Notes: a model not told the origin generated them from the sequence alone. A DNA stretch of 35,815 nucleotides from Haloplasmataceae bacterium (GCA_029240795.1 JARDZP010000012.1:1-35815), one strand, 5' to 3'. Positions 15,340 to 24,748 are shown, numbered from the stretch's first letter. Program-made: numbers and translations.

Positions 15340-17518
15340 TATCTAATTCCTTTAATCGATTAACTAAAAATGAAGCTACATGAACACCTTTCGTTCCTCT
15401 ACCAAATCCTGCATCAACACCCTGGTTTATTGCTAAATCATTAGTCACTTGAGTTCCACCACAAATGATTATTAACTGATCTCTTACACCTTTTTCAATT
15501 GCATAATCGTTCAGTTTTTTCATGTTTTTATAATGGATTTCGTCATGTGAGATAATCGTTGAAGCAAGGATTGCTTTTGCATTTAATTCAATAGCCGCAT
15601 CCACTAATTTTTCTATCGGTACTGATGAACCTAAATATTCACAATTAATGCCATACTTTTCAATACCACCATGTTTAATATCAATAATCTCTCTTAATCC
15701 CACTGAATGCTCATCCTCACCAACAGTCCCTGCGACGATTGTTAAAGGATTGGCTTTCACATAACTTTCTATTTCAGTTTCACTAATATTCACCATTTCT
15801 TCTGGTATAACTAACTCATTTAAATCAATATCAAAACCAACTTTACCTTTTAACTGTATTCTTGTGCCTTCAACTTCGTGTAACACTTCTTTATGAATGA
15901 CTTCTACTTCGAGTAAATTCAGCTTTTTGGCTATTTGAATCGCAGCATATTCTGCTTTGCGTTTATCAGTTGGTAAAAACAAGTCAAGCATGACGATTCC
16001 ATCACCTAACCATTCTACTTCTGGTTTTATTAAACTACTTGAACGATATTTTTCTGTTTCATCTAGCCTAATATTTACATTATCTAGTTCATCTAATTCA
16101 TCAATGAATATGATTTTACTTCGATCCTCAAAGGTACACCCGCCAATTAATTCTGATGGATGGTCTACATCTCCATATTGTCTTACATTGTTGTAACCAA
16201 AATGGGCTGTAACTGGAGCGAAGTAATCTTCATCACGCGTGTATACTGTGTTAGCACCTATTCCACCAGCAATTTTTCTGATTATTCCATCATTATTTCT
16301 TTCTGGATAATTGCCTGAATCAACAAAAAAACCTTGTTCAACTGCTTCAAAGTATCCTCCAGAAGAAATGATATCTTCTAAATAAAGAACTGCTCGTTCT
16401 TTTAGTTCACGAACTTTTTCAGGTAAATATCCAACATCCTTTAATTCAACCATTTCTAAAAGTCCATCCATGCCAATTAATGCTTGTTTTGCGGTATCAC
16501 AGGCTTCAACATTATACATATGCCATGGTACATTTCGCCCTTCATCTGGAGTTATTGTTGATTGTATATCACAACTTGTTAATTTAGAAACTAGAATATT
16601 TAAAACGTGGGTTACAGTTGCTTCTCTTGTGGATGATTCAATATATTTGGTATTCATCTGTGCTCGTATTCGGTATTCAGAAAAAATTTCACGTAGTGCT
16701 ACAGCATAGGGTAAATTAATCTTTAAATCAGGAGCAGGAGATGCAATAGGTGGAACGGTTGATAAAGCAATATTATCTTTATTCATCCCAACTTTGTTAG
16801 AAAAAACACTGTTAATTGCGTGCTGAACTAAAAGTTCTGGCATGACTTTATTTGCTTCACGAGCTGTCGCATTCGCATTATGTGCCCCATCTATTTGTAA
16901 CATATTAGCATAAGCCATGATGCACTTTGATTCAGCCGCATCAACAAAAGAGCGAACCATATTAATGTTACGATATAAAACATTATATTGTGGATCTTGA
17001 TGTGCACCATTCACGCCTTCTTCAGCAAATAATACTGCTATCTCAGGTCCTGCTACACCTGAAACATAAGAATGGTAGTTAATGGGACGCCCTACTTCCT
17101 CTTCGATAAAATCAAGCGCTTTTCGTTGTACCCGAATTTGTTTTCTAGTGATTGGGATGCCACCTACTCCTTGTGGTGTACCTTCAATTAAACCATCAAA
17201 ATGAGACTGACCAGCCGTCCTGATGACCATGATGTGGTCTGCACCGTGATGCGCAGCCATCCTCATTCTCCGAATATCATCTTCAAATCGACCTGAAGCG
17301 ATTTCTGTCGTGATAACAGCGATAGGTTGTGGGTCAATGTTGTTAAAATATTTCGCGGCCGGAAGTGGTACACTCTTTTTAAGTGGCATAGACGCTTCGC
17401 TATACTTGAAGTGATTCATTTCTAACTGAACTGGAGTACGCCAAGTCCAACCCCTTCTTTGAGGAACGTATTTTTCGATATCTTTTAATAATTCCCGTAT
17501 ATCCAATTTATCTACCAT
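15329..17518 (-). CDS. oraE: D-ornithine 4,5-aminomutase, large subunit (B12- and PLP-binding)
   Basis: Moves the terminal amino group of D-ornithine to C4, giving (2R,4S)-2,4-diaminopentanoate. 729 residues: a TIM-barrel substrate/PLP region in the N-terminal two thirds and a Rossmann B12 domain at the C-terminus. The base-off/His-on motif DEHSVG places the cobalt ligand at H604. K615, 11 residues later in EIIDIKHGG, matches the spacing of the PLP-binding lysine and axial histidine in the Clostridium sticklandii enzyme. It overlaps oraS by 7 nt (GAATGGTAG) and its stop TGA overlaps the next start. Use of TGA here as a real stop shows the standard genetic code. Confidence 0.95.
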   Translation of the reverse strand: MVDKLDIRELLKDIEKYVPQRRGWTWRTPVQLEMNHFKYSEASMPLKKSVPLPAAKYFNNIDPQPIAVITTEIASGRFEDDIRRMRMAAHHGADHIMVIRTAGQSHFDGLIEGTPQGVGGIPITRKQIRVQRKALDFIEEEVGRPINYHSYVSGVAGPEIAVLFAEEGVNGAHQDPQYNVLYRNINMVRSFVDAAESKCIMAYANMLQIDGAHNANATAREANKVMPELLVQHAINSVFSNKVGMNKDNIALSTVPPIASPAPDLKINLPYAVALREIFSEYRIRAQMNTKYIESSTREATVTHVLNILVSKLTSCDIQSTITPDEGRNVPWHMYNVEACDTAKQALIGMDGLLEMVELKDVGYLPEKVRELKERAVLYLEDIISSGGYFEAVEQGFFVDSGNYPERNNDGIIRKIAGGIGANTVYTRDEDYFAPVTAHFGYNNVRQYGDVDHPSELIGGCTFEDRSKIIFIDELDELDNVNIRLDETEKYRSSSLIKPEVEWLGDGIVMLDLFLPTDKRKAEYAAIQIAKKLNLLEVEVIHKEVLHEVEGTRIQLKGKVGFDIDLNELVIPEEMVNISETEIESYVKANPLTIVAGTVGEDEHSVGLREIIDIKHGGIEKYGINCEYLGSSVPIEKLVDAAIELNAKAILASTIISHDEIHYKNMKKLNDYAIEKGVRDQLIIICGGTQVTNDLAINQGVDAGFGRGTKGVHVASFLVNRLKELDNED

Positions 17519-17844
17519 TCTATCACATCACTTTCTATGATTTTCAATCCTGCTTCACGAATGGAGAGTGTGTTTTGTTTAGCCATTTTATAAACAACAT
17601 GACCTGCTCCTTTACCCATTAGTCCTTTCGCAATTACTTTTTCAACAATTGTTTTGGCTTCAATACTTGAAAATCCCATTCTTAATAAAATAGAACGTTC
17701 AATTGAAGGTGTGGTATGGGTATATGCCAATTGAATTAACGGGTCAACAATTTGTTCGGATAATTCAAAAAAATAATTTTTTAGTTCTTCGTCTGATAAC
17801 TTTTCCAAATGTTTTTTTCTTTCTAAATATTCATCTTTTTTCAA
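17512..17844 (-). CDS. oraS: D-ornithine 4,5-aminomutase, small subunit
   Basis: 110-residue partner of OraE, needed for the active aminomutase heterodimer. The body (DEYLERKKHLEKLSDEEL, then LAYTHTTPSIERSILLRMGF and GAGHVVYKMAK) matches the OraS family, which is usually about 120 residues. The start is TTG at 17844: AAGGGGGGA lies 6 nt upstream and no in-frame ATG is available until the middle of the protein. The TTG overlaps the TGA of ortB (TTGA), so the two are coupled. A short protein with a weak start codon in front of a large partner suggests balanced translation, which is inference. Confidence 0.92.
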   Translation of the reverse strand: MKKDEYLERKKHLEKLSDEELKNYFFELSEQIVDPLIQLAYTHTTPSIERSILLRMGFSSIEAKTIVEKVIAKGLMGKGAGHVVYKMAKQNTLSIREAGLKIIESDVIEW

Positions 17845-19277
17845 GTGTTTCCCCCCTTTAATTTGATTTCTTTAACATTCAAATCTTTTATTGTCTCTAA
17901 AACAAATAATTCATTTTCATTCACTTCATCCATTAAAAATAAAATGTCTTCATACATAAGAAAATTATTTTTATTATTAGCAATATGATTTTTTATACAA
18001 GATTTTTTTAAATGGACTAAGTCAACAACTCTTGCTTTAATTAAACCTGGATGATTGGGTAATACAATACTAGTTCCCGGAACTTCTTCTTCTGGGTCAC
18101 CGAAATATACATTAACTCCATTATTTTTCGCAAACGAGATCTGCGCATTATGATGTTTCCCTGCACCTGTATACTCAGTTTCTTGAACAATAATCATTTT
18201 ATCTTCATCAAGGTCAGCCGCAATACTTAACGCTGCCGTTAATGCGGTGTTCCCCGCTGGTCCTCTTTCAATTCCCTCAAGTAACGCTAAGGCTTCAGTA
18301 AGATAAAATACTTCTCCTTGATTTACTAAAACATAACGATCCATATATCTTAATGGTCTTGCGGCAGATCTTGGAACATCACTTCTATCGGGATTCGCAG
18401 CGAATGGAATACCAAAACCAGTATGACCAGTTGTAAATGATTTACGATTAAAATCTTTATCACTTGCCATATGTAAACCTTTTAGATTTACACTAGCCCC
18501 TACAATCTCAATTTTTTTATTGGTTTCTGCTTTAATACCTCTTGCTGTTCCAGTTAAATTTCCCCCTCCCGCATTTGTACAAATCACAACATCTGGTTCT
18601 CTCCCTACCTGAGTTATACATTGTTTAACAAGTTCACTACCTAATGTCTCGATGCCTGCAACACTAAAAGGTGTATAAAGTGAGGCATTAAAATATCCGG
18701 TTTTATCTAATAAATTTAAGAAGACATAAAACAACTCTGGTCCAACCGTTAATTGAATAACTTCGGCACCAAATGCTTCACATAGTCTTGCTTTTTCAAG
18801 AATTTCAGGTTGACCCATTCCTTTACTATCAAAACATTCTTGAACAATAATACATTTAAGCCCTAGTTTGGCGGCCGAAGAGGCAACTGCGGCTCCGTAA
18901 TTACCACTAGTTGCCGCAATTACTCCCTTATAACCCATCTTTTTTGCATGGTAACACGATAAAGAAGCACGTCTAGCTTTAAAACTACCTGAGTCATTTA
19001 ACGCTTCATCTTTTATAAAAATTCTGGCTCCCTTTCCTTTGGGAGCAACTTTTCTAACCATTTTCGTAATATTTTTTAATTCTTTTAAAGGAGTATTTCC
19101 TACTCCATTTTCTAATTGAATTTGTTTTATATCATTTAATGAATAATTGATATCACTCATCATTTTTTCATAATCAAAAGCAATACTACCAAACTCATAT
19201 TTTTTATAGTCAATTCCGACGGACTTTTGCATGATTTCATTTTTACGAGACATAACTCCTAAATAAGACATATCCAT
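17841..19277 (-). CDS. ortB: 2-Amino-4-oxopentanoate thiolase, beta subunit (PLP)
   Basis: Catalytic subunit that splits 2-amino-4-oxopentanoate with CoA into acetyl-CoA and D-alanine, with OrtA. 478 residues, fold type II PLP enzyme related to threonine synthase: the PLP lysine is in NDSGSFKARRA, and the phosphate-binding glycine loop is in CTNAGGGNLTGTARG. The start ATG overlaps the ortA stop (TAATG), with GGAG about 10 nt upstream. A second ATG two codons on is possible. Neighbours on both sides belong to the same pathway, so a generic threonine synthase label would be wrong. Confidence 0.93.
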   Translation of the reverse strand: MDMSYLGVMSRKNEIMQKSVGIDYKKYEFGSIAFDYEKMMSDINYSLNDIKQIQLENGVGNTPLKELKNITKMVRKVAPKGKGARIFIKDEALNDSGSFKARRASLSCYHAKKMGYKGVIAATSGNYGAAVASSAAKLGLKCIIVQECFDSKGMGQPEILEKARLCEAFGAEVIQLTVGPELFYVFLNLLDKTGYFNASLYTPFSVAGIETLGSELVKQCITQVGREPDVVICTNAGGGNLTGTARGIKAETNKKIEIVGASVNLKGLHMASDKDFNRKSFTTGHTGFGIPFAANPDRSDVPRSAARPLRYMDRYVLVNQGEVFYLTEALALLEGIERGPAGNTALTAALSIAADLDEDKMIIVQETEYTGAGKHHNAQISFAKNNGVNVYFGDPEEEVPGTSIVLPNHPGLIKARVVDLVHLKKSCIKNHIANNKNNFLMYEDILFLMDEVNENELFVLETIKDLNVKEIKLKGGNT

Positions 19278-19576
19278 TAACAGTCATCTCCATCCATAAA
19301 TGCTTTAATCATTTTCGATAATTGTACAACTTCAGGCACAAAATCTCCAAAATTATGTTTATGATTAGGAGTGATATTAATGAGGGTACCTTGTTCCATT
19401 CTATTTGTGACTGTCTTAATTTGAACAAAATCATTTAAATCAGCATCATTTAATAAAAATCCCTTTACAAACATTTCAAGAGGGACTGCTTTTGTATCCA
19501 TGGGGACTTGTGCTGATCTTTCTAACGGATGAAGGATAATTTTATGAATTTGCACGTATGAACCAGCATTAATCAT
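19277..19576 (-). CDS. ortA: 2-Amino-4-oxopentanoate thiolase, alpha subunit
   Basis: 99-residue small subunit of the OrtAB thiolase. Recognised from the family blocks SYVQIHKIILHPLERSAQVP, PLEMFVKGFLL and GTLINITPNHKHNFGDFVPE. No membrane segment. The start is taken as ATG 19576 (MINAGSYVQIH); a TTG two codons upstream at 19582 is also in frame and closer to the GGGAAG element, so the start is not certain. The gene overlaps the end of ord by 8 nt, indicating coupled translation. Confidence 0.9.
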   Translation of the reverse strand: MINAGSYVQIHKIILHPLERSAQVPMDTKAVPLEMFVKGFLLNDADLNDFVQIKTVTNRMEQGTLINITPNHKHNFGDFVPEVVQLSKMIKAFMDGDDC

Positions 19577-20624
19577 CTTCAAGCACTTCCCTTACATCTC
19601 CCATAATGGCCCGAGGTACTGGTAAATCTATCATTGTTTTTAAACCCGGAGTTGCATTTATAACATGTGGAATCATATTCACACACATCGCGATTGTACC
19701 AATCCCTCCATTTACTTCGGGTTTGATAGTCATATTGACACTGGGGTTTCCATTTATTTCTATATAATCACCCGTATCAATACCAGCAAGTTCAGGTTCA
19801 ATTTGTTGCGGATGAATCATATTGATTTTAACTACATGTTGTTTTATACCTTGACCACTCATACTTACACCACAAATATCACCAGCTTGAGCGTGTCCAA
19901 ATGCACTCGTCCGTTCAATTTGAGTGATTATAGGACTTATTTGTTGTTTAAAATCATCGATACCCCAAATTAAAGCATCAGAAACCATATGTATTGATTC
20001 TTTAAAACCTACATGACCCGCAATTTTATGTTCTAAAACACCTTTATTAAATTGATTTATACTAAGACCTACACCTTGCTCTTCCATTACTGTACGACCA
20101 AAAGGGGATAAACTATTGATTCTTTTTACAGTCATGTTATCAACTGATTCCATAACACCGGTTAGACATATTACTAAAAAATCCATCATCATACCCGGAT
20201 TTATTCCTGTACCAAGTAAGGTCACTCCATTGTCTTTCGCAATTCTATCCATCATCTTGGCAAGTTCTGGTTCATTAGCTTTTGGATAAACCATTTCTTC
20301 AGCAGTAGAGATGACATTGACCTTTTTCTCTAATAAATACTTAATTTTAAGAAAAGCTTTTTTTGTATATGAATCTGTCGCAAGAATCACTACATCACAT
20401 GACTTTTCACTCACAACTTCTTCAATATTTCCTTTAACATAGACACCTAGTTGATCACCTTTATCGATGTTTAAAATTTCATAAATACTTTTATTAACAT
20501 ATTGAGGATTAATATCACAAACGCCGACGATCTCAAATCCATCTTTTTTCAATATCATTCTGGCTATCCCGCTACCCATTGCCCCAAATCCCCAAATCGC
20601 TACTTTTACTTTCGCTTTTCGCAT
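19569..20624 (-). CDS. ord: 2,4-Diaminopentanoate dehydrogenase
   Basis: Oxidatively deaminates (2R,4S)-2,4-diaminopentanoate to 2-amino-4-oxopentanoate, making NAD(P)H and ammonia. 351 residues, with an N-terminal Rossmann domain (VAIWGFGAMGSGIARMIL) of the dihydrodipicolinate-reductase-like type, the LGTGINPGMMMDFL block at the domain boundary, and a C-terminal domain ending PRAIMGDVREVLEDD. RBS AGGAGG 6 nt before ATG 20624, 9 bp after arcC. This step yields the reducing equivalents of the ornithine branch. Confidence 0.93.
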   Translation of the reverse strand: MRKAKVKVAIWGFGAMGSGIARMILKKDGFEIVGVCDINPQYVNKSIYEILNIDKGDQLGVYVKGNIEEVVSEKSCDVVILATDSYTKKAFLKIKYLLEKKVNVISTAEEMVYPKANEPELAKMMDRIAKDNGVTLLGTGINPGMMMDFLVICLTGVMESVDNMTVKRINSLSPFGRTVMEEQGVGLSINQFNKGVLEHKIAGHVGFKESIHMVSDALIWGIDDFKQQISPIITQIERTSAFGHAQAGDICGVSMSGQGIKQHVVKINMIHPQQIEPELAGIDTGDYIEINGNPSVNMTIKPEVNGGIGTIAMCVNMIPHVINATPGLKTMIDLPVPRAIMGDVREVLEDD

Positions 20625-20633
20625 AATTTCCTC

Positions 20634-21542
20634 CTATAAAGTAATAATAGTTCCAGATAAACCTTCTAAAGCTTCCAATGCATCAGTCAACGCTGCGATA
20701 ATCGAAATTCTACCCTTTTTAGATTCAGCAAATTTCACCGCAGCTTCAATTTTTGGTAACATACTCCCTCTCGCAAAATGACCTTGTAAAATATATTCTT
20801 TCGCATCACTTACAGATATTTTTGATAAATCAATTTGATTAACACTCTTGTAGTTTAGGGAAACTTTATTTACCGCAGTTAAAATAATTAAATAATCAGC
20901 ATTTATTAATTCAGCTAGTTTACTACTCGCATAGTCTTTATCTATAACTGCTGAAACTCCGATTAGCTCATTCCCATCTTTAATAACTGGAATTCCTCCT
21001 CCTCCACTTGCTATAACAAGATGATTTGCATCGAGTAAGGATTGAATAATATCCTTTTCAATTATATCTATAGGCAGTGGACTTGGTACCACTCTTCTGT
21101 ATCCTCTTCCTGCATCTTCAATCACATCAAAGCCTTTTTCTTGACGAAGCCTTTCTGCTTCTTCAAGTGTATAAAATGAACCAATTGGTTTACTTGGATG
21201 AGAAAATGCTAAGTCATTTTTATCAACCAAAACTTGTGTAATGACCGTCGCTACTTTTTTATATATTTGTTTTTTAATTAACTCATTCTGAATCGCATTT
21301 TGTAAGTGATAACCTATATAACCTTGACTCATTGCCCCACATTCAGGAAAAGGCATACCGATGTGCTCAAACGCCAAATTAATCATCCCTACTTGTGGAC
21401 CATTTCCATGAGTAACAATTACTTCATGGTCGTTAAGAACAAGATCAACAATTGATTTCGCAGTATTCTTAACTAAACCTTGTTGTTCTTTGTGATTATT
21501 CCCTAAGGCATTACCACCTAAGGCTACTACAATACGTGCCAT
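20634..21542 (-). CDS. arcC: Carbamate kinase
   Basis: Transfers phosphate from carbamoyl phosphate to ADP, the ATP-forming step of the arginine deiminase pathway. 302 residues, amino-acid-kinase fold: N-terminal VVALGGNALG, GNGPQVGMI, and the carbamate-kinase block IASGGGGIPVI with DKDYASSKLA for nucleotide/substrate binding, then GSMLPKIEAA near the C-terminus. RBS AGGAGG overlaps the end of the upstream gene, only 1 bp away. Full length for the family and all expected blocks present. Confidence 0.96.
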   Translation of the reverse strand: MARIVVALGGNALGNNHKEQQGLVKNTAKSIVDLVLNDHEVIVTHGNGPQVGMINLAFEHIGMPFPECGAMSQGYIGYHLQNAIQNELIKKQIYKKVATVITQVLVDKNDLAFSHPSKPIGSFYTLEEAERLRQEKGFDVIEDAGRGYRRVVPSPLPIDIIEKDIIQSLLDANHLVIASGGGGIPVIKDGNELIGVSAVIDKDYASSKLAELINADYLIILTAVNKVSLNYKSVNQIDLSKISVSDAKEYILQGHFARGSMLPKIEAAVKFAESKKGRISIIAALTDALEALEGLSGTIITL

Positions 21543-21543
21543 C

Positions 21544-22539
21544 TTATCCTCCTATTGTTGCTAACATAACTGCTTTAATTGTATGAAGACGATTTTCAGC
21601 TTCATCAAACACTATAGAGTGTTTTGATTCAAAAACTTCATTTGTAACTTCCATTTCCGAAACTCCAAATTTCTCAAACATTTCTTTTCCCGTTATTGTT
21701 TCAGTATCATGAAATGATGGCAAGCAGTGCATGAATACTACTTCAGGATGAGCGTTCTTAATCATTTTCATATTGACTTGATAAGGCATTAATTTTGCTA
21801 TTCGACTCGCCCAAACTTCAACAGGTTCCCCCATAGATACCCATACATCAGTATAAATGACATCCACATCTTTGGTACCTTCATCAATGTCTTCAGTTAA
21901 TGTGATTTTCGCTCCTGTTTCAGATGCGATTTCTTCGCAAGTTTTAACTAAATCAGCACTTGGCCATAAATCTTTAGGACTAACAGCACGGAAATCTAAC
22001 CCCATTTTGGCACTACCAATCATTAAAGAATTACCCATATTATTTCTGGCATCACCAACATAAGCAAATTTAATTCCTTTTAAAGTACCCTTATGTTCAG
22101 TGATGGTCATAAAGTCAGCTAAAATCTGAGTGGGATGATATAGATCAGTTAAACCGTTCCAAACGGGAACGCCAGAATATTTTGCTAATTTTTCAACAGT
22201 TTCTTGTTTATATCCTCGATATTCAATTCCGTCATACATTCTGCCTAAAACTCGTGCAGTATCAGCGATACTTTCTTTTTTCCCCATTTGTGAGCCAGTT
22301 GGACCTAAGTAGGTAACATTCATTCCTAAATCATAAGCACCAACTTCAAAAGCACAACGGGTTCTTGTAGAATCTTTTTCAAATAATAATACTACATTTT
22401 TCCCTTTTAATTTTGGTACTTCGTATCCCCCCATTTTTGAATCTTTTAAAATGATAGCTAAATTTAATAAATATTTAATTTCAGTAGGACTATAATCTAA
22501 TAGTGTAAGTAAACTTCTACCACGCATATTAATTGGCAT
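21544..22539 (-). CDS. arcB: Ornithine carbamoyltransferase (catabolic)
   Basis: Splits citrulline with phosphate into ornithine and carbamoyl phosphate. 331 residues with the carbamoyl-phosphate loop STRTR (about 57-61), the HPTQILAD block (carbamoyl-phosphate binding), and the ornithine loop HCLPSFHD near residue 270. It begins [22 protein letters not shown] is 5 nt before ATG. Lying between arcA and arcC, the catabolic (ArcB) role is preferred over biosynthetic ArgF; sequence alone cannot separate them. Confidence 0.95.
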   Translation of the reverse strand: MPINMRGRSLLTLLDYSPTEIKYLLNLAIILKDSKMGGYEVPKLKGKNVVLLFEKDSTRTRCAFEVGAYDLGMNVTYLGPTGSQMGKKESIADTARVLGRMYDGIEYRGYKQETVEKLAKYSGVPVWNGLTDLYHPTQILADFMTITEHKGTLKGIKFAYVGDARNNMGNSLMIGSAKMGLDFRAVSPKDLWPSADLVKTCEEIASETGAKITLTEDIDEGTKDVDVIYTDVWVSMGEPVEVWASRIAKLMPYQVNMKMIKNAHPEVVFMHCLPSFHDTETITGKEMFEKFGVSEMEVTNEVFESKHSIVFDEAENRLHTIKAVMLATIGG

Positions 22540-22552
22540 GTTATCCCTCCAT

Positions 22553-23773
22553 TTAATTTAAATCTTCTCTGACAAGTGGCATGCTCATACATCTCGGTCC
22601 ACCACGTCCCCTTGACAGTTCACTTGATGGAATCGTATGAATTTTAACTCCATAATCTTGTAATATTTCATTGGTGACATAATTACGTGAATATACAATG
22701 ACTTCACCTGGTGCAATCGCTAAAGTATTAGAACCATCATTCCATTGTTCCCGTTCTGATACGATTGGTTTCCCACCTCCACAGGGTATTAAGGTAATCT
22801 CTTCATTCACATATTGTTTTAGTATCATTTCTAATCGTTCATAAATAGGTTTTACTTGAAGTTTACCAAGTCTATTTATATCGCGTGAGAGTTCATAAAC
22901 TTTAATCGGATTATCTAATTGATTGTGAATTGTAAATTTATCATAATCAATTTGGGTAAACACCGTATCTAAATGCATATATGCCCGACTTTTAGGTATA
23001 TCAAATGCTAGTATTGTTTCAAATGTAGTTTCATAATTATAAAATAAGTTTTTTGCTAATTTTTCTATAGCGGTTGGGTGTGTACGCTGACTTACACCTA
23101 CTGCCACTACCTTTTTATTTAAAACCAAGATGTCTCCACCTTCGATTGATAAATCAAAATTACGGTCATAATAACGATCCACAATATGTTTGTATTCATG
23201 ATGATAATTAAAAACATAATCAGAAAATAATGTTTCGCGACATCTCGTGTTTGTGTACATTTTATTCATGGATATCCCATTTCCAATTACACTAAATGGG
23301 TCTCTGGTAAAGTATAAATTAGGCATTGGATCACAAATAAACGGATAATCACCAATATGATCTGTTAAAGTTCTCTTAGTCCAGCTTGGAACTTCCACTT
23401 TTCTGATCCCTGACATCATGACTTCAATCATTTTTTTATCATTAAAAGAATACAAATAATCCATCACGATATTTTTTAAAGTTTCACTTGTGATGTGAGC
23501 TTCCATTATAAATTGATTAATAAAAATTTCCTTAATTATTTTATCTTGCTTAATTGTTTCCTCTACTAAGTCAACTAAATAAACAACCTCTACACCATTA
23601 TTTCTAAATACTTCAGCAAAATCATCATGTTCTTTTTGAGCCAACTCAAGCCAAGGTATATCATCAAACAACAAGTTTTCTAGCCATTGTGGCGTTAAGT
23701 TTTCTAGTTCTTTTCCTGGTCGATGTAACAATACTTGTTTAAGTTTGCCAATCTCAGAATTGACTTTTAACAT
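22553..23773 (-). CDS. arcA: Arginine deiminase
   Basis: Hydrolyses arginine to citrulline and ammonia, first step of the operon's pathway. 406 residues, guanidino-modifying (pentein) fold: FTRDPF, the substrate-binding stretch [14 protein letters not shown], and the catalytic cysteine at about residue 395 in [13 protein letters not shown]. The start is ATG 23773: GGGAG lies 8 nt before it, whereas an in-frame ATG at 23788 would place that RBS inside the gene. First gene of the ten-gene operon; no arginine/ornithine exchanger gene is in the cluster, which makes sense if the ornithine is consumed inside the cell. Confidence 0.96.
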   Translation of the reverse strand: MLKVNSEIGKLKQVLLHRPGKELENLTPQWLENLLFDDIPWLELAQKEHDDFAEVFRNNGVEVVYLVDLVEETIKQDKIIKEIFINQFIMEAHITSETLKNIVMDYLYSFNDKKMIEVMMSGIRKVEVPSWTKRTLTDHIGDYPFICDPMPNLYFTRDPFSVIGNGISMNKMYTNTRCRETLFSDYVFNYHHEYKHIVDRYYDRNFDLSIEGGDILVLNKKVVAVGVSQRTHPTAIEKLAKNLFYNYETTFETILAFDIPKSRAYMHLDTVFTQIDYDKFTIHNQLDNPIKVYELSRDINRLGKLQVKPIYERLEMILKQYVNEEITLIPCGGGKPIVSEREQWNDGSNTLAIAPGEVIVYSRNYVTNEILQDYGVKIHTIPSSELSRGRGGPRCMSMPLVREDLN

Positions 23774-23852
23774 AAAATCATCTCCCATACACTATATGAA
23801 AGAATAAAAATAGTTATGATATATCTTACATTTTTCTACATAATACAGACAC

Positions 23853-23880
23853 AAAAAAAACTCTCTACAAGTAGAAAGTT
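23853..23880 (-). terminator. Minus-strand terminator in front of arcA
   Basis: On the minus strand, AACTTTCTAC and GTAGAGAGTT (one G-U pair, very small loop) are followed by eight T. It lies 80 bp before the arcA start. It may be the old terminator of the decayed acetyltransferase gene just upstream, or an attenuator for the arc operon if transcription starts further up. Confidence 0.6.
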
Positions 23881-23899
23881 TAGTATTAAATAAATTATT

Positions 23900-23997
23900 T
23901 AATTTGTTACTCATAAAAAATAATGTCAATTTATTGTTAATAACTACTGTTTTACCGGTCTTTTTGTAGCCCATTTTTTTATATAAATAACAATTTA
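23900..23997 (-). pseudogene. C-terminal remnant of a GNAT acetyltransferase
   Basis: Minus-strand frame reads CYLYKKMGYKKTGKTVVIN followed by NKLTLFFMSNK, the typical GNAT ending (LYEKMGYKKTG...INDKLTLVFFEK). Nothing recognisable of the N-terminal catalytic part precedes it; upstream is a short unrelated-looking frame. The frame runs on through the terminator without a stop at the expected place. Likely a non-functional leftover. Confidence 0.55.
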
Positions 23998-24205
23998 TTG
24001 AAACTTGAAAGATCTTACTCATTCCCATACCAAAGCATCATAATTTGCCACATTTAGCGTTTTCCAAAAATTCAAATAAATTGTATCACACTTATAATAT
24101 TGAAGAACAATTTAAATTAGATTCACAAATCACAGAAACAACATTAAAATTAACTGAATTTTAAAATATCTTAATAGGAATAATAAAATGAAAGAGTTTT
24201 TTTCA

Positions 24206-24233
24206 TTGACTTTTAGTATACTGATGATATAAT
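24206..24233 (+). promoter_or_regulatory. Promoter of the marR-ABC operon
   Basis: TTGACT (24206-24211), 16-bp spacer, extended -10 TGATATAAT (TATAAT at 24228-24233). Strong promoter 60 bp ahead of the MarR start. Confidence 0.8.
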
Positions 24234-24261
24234 TAACATCGTTAATGATTAACTAGGTTAA
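24233..24261 (+). promoter_or_regulatory. Four-half-site operator, likely MarR autorepression
   Basis: TTAAC (24233), GTTAA (24241), TTAAC (24249) and GTTAA (24257) alternate at an exact 8-bp period, i.e. two copies of TTAAC-N3-GTTAA separated by 3 bp. The array begins at the last base of the -10 box, where a bound repressor would block initiation. The adjacent gene encodes a MarR-family protein. Confidence 0.7.
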
Positions 24262-24295
24262 CGATTATTTTATAAACTAACAGAAAGGTGGAATA

Positions 24296-24748
24296 GTGTT
24301 GGAGTTTGTAGAAAATGCGAAAGAATTACTTGAAACATTGAAAATGTTCCATAAAATTACTAGAAGTAATAATTATTTAGAAGAAATGAACTTTAATGAA
24401 ATTTTTGTTTGTAGTATTTTAATAAATATGGAAAATGAAGGATATGAAGATGCAAAAATTCAAGTAAAAGATTTAAGTGAAAAATTAAAAATTTCAAGAC
24501 CAGCTCTAAATGCCATCATTAATAAGCTTGAAGATAAAAATTTCGTTGAACGAGTTAGAATAAAAGGTGATAGAAAATCTGTTTATGTAAAGTTAACGGA
24601 AAAAAGTTATCAAATTTATTATCATGAACAAGAAAAAATGGTAGGATTGATGAATAATATTGTGTCAAAAATGGGCATAGAAGATACTGTAAAATTTATT
24701 GAATTACTCAATAAATTCTATAATATCATAAAAATGGAGGTTAAATAA
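24296..24748 (+). CDS. MarR-family transcriptional regulator
   Basis: About 150-residue winged-helix regulator. The recognition part reads IQVKDLSEKLKISRPALNAIINKLEDKNFVERVRIKGDRKSVYVKLTEKS in outline (split: LSEKLKISRPALNAIINKL, then the wing KGDRKSVYVKLT). N- and C-terminal helices would form the dimer. Start is GTG 24296 or TTG 24299; RBS AAAGGTGG is 4 or 7 nt away. Its stop overlaps the start of the ABC gene (TAATG), so it is the local regulator of that transporter. The promoter carries a palindromic array suited to a dimeric repressor. The ligand is unknown. Confidence 0.88.
   Translation: MLEFVENAKELLETLKMFHKITRSNNYLEEMNFNEIFVCSILINMENEGYEDAKIQVKDLSEKLKISRPALNAIINKLEDKNFVERVRIKGDRKSVYVKLTEKSYQIYYHEQEKMVGLMNNIVSKMGIEDTVKFIELLNKFYNIIKMEVK

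Larger units (their letters stand above)
23774..24295. other. Divergent intergenic region between arcA and the MarR gene
   Basis: About 520 bp. Minus-strand side: decayed acetyltransferase fragment (23900-23997), a terminator (23853-23880) and the arcA leader, in which no convincing -35/-10 pair was found. An AT-only inverted repeat with 9-bp arms (23885-23903) is a possible regulator site. Plus-strand side: the marR promoter and operator (24206-24261). Confidence 0.5.

Noticed and set aside
17841-19277. Threonine synthase
   Set aside because: Same fold, but coupled to ortA and flanked by ornithine-pathway genes; OrtB fits better.
23792-24028. 78-codon minus-strand frame as a real gene
   Set aside because: Only its middle matches the tail of a GNAT protein; the frame runs through a terminator and has no RBS, so I list it as a relic.
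23853-24060. T-box or other amino-acid riboswitch in the arcA leader
   Set aside because: No T-box sequence, specifier stem or known riboswitch core could be found; only a simple terminator hairpin.
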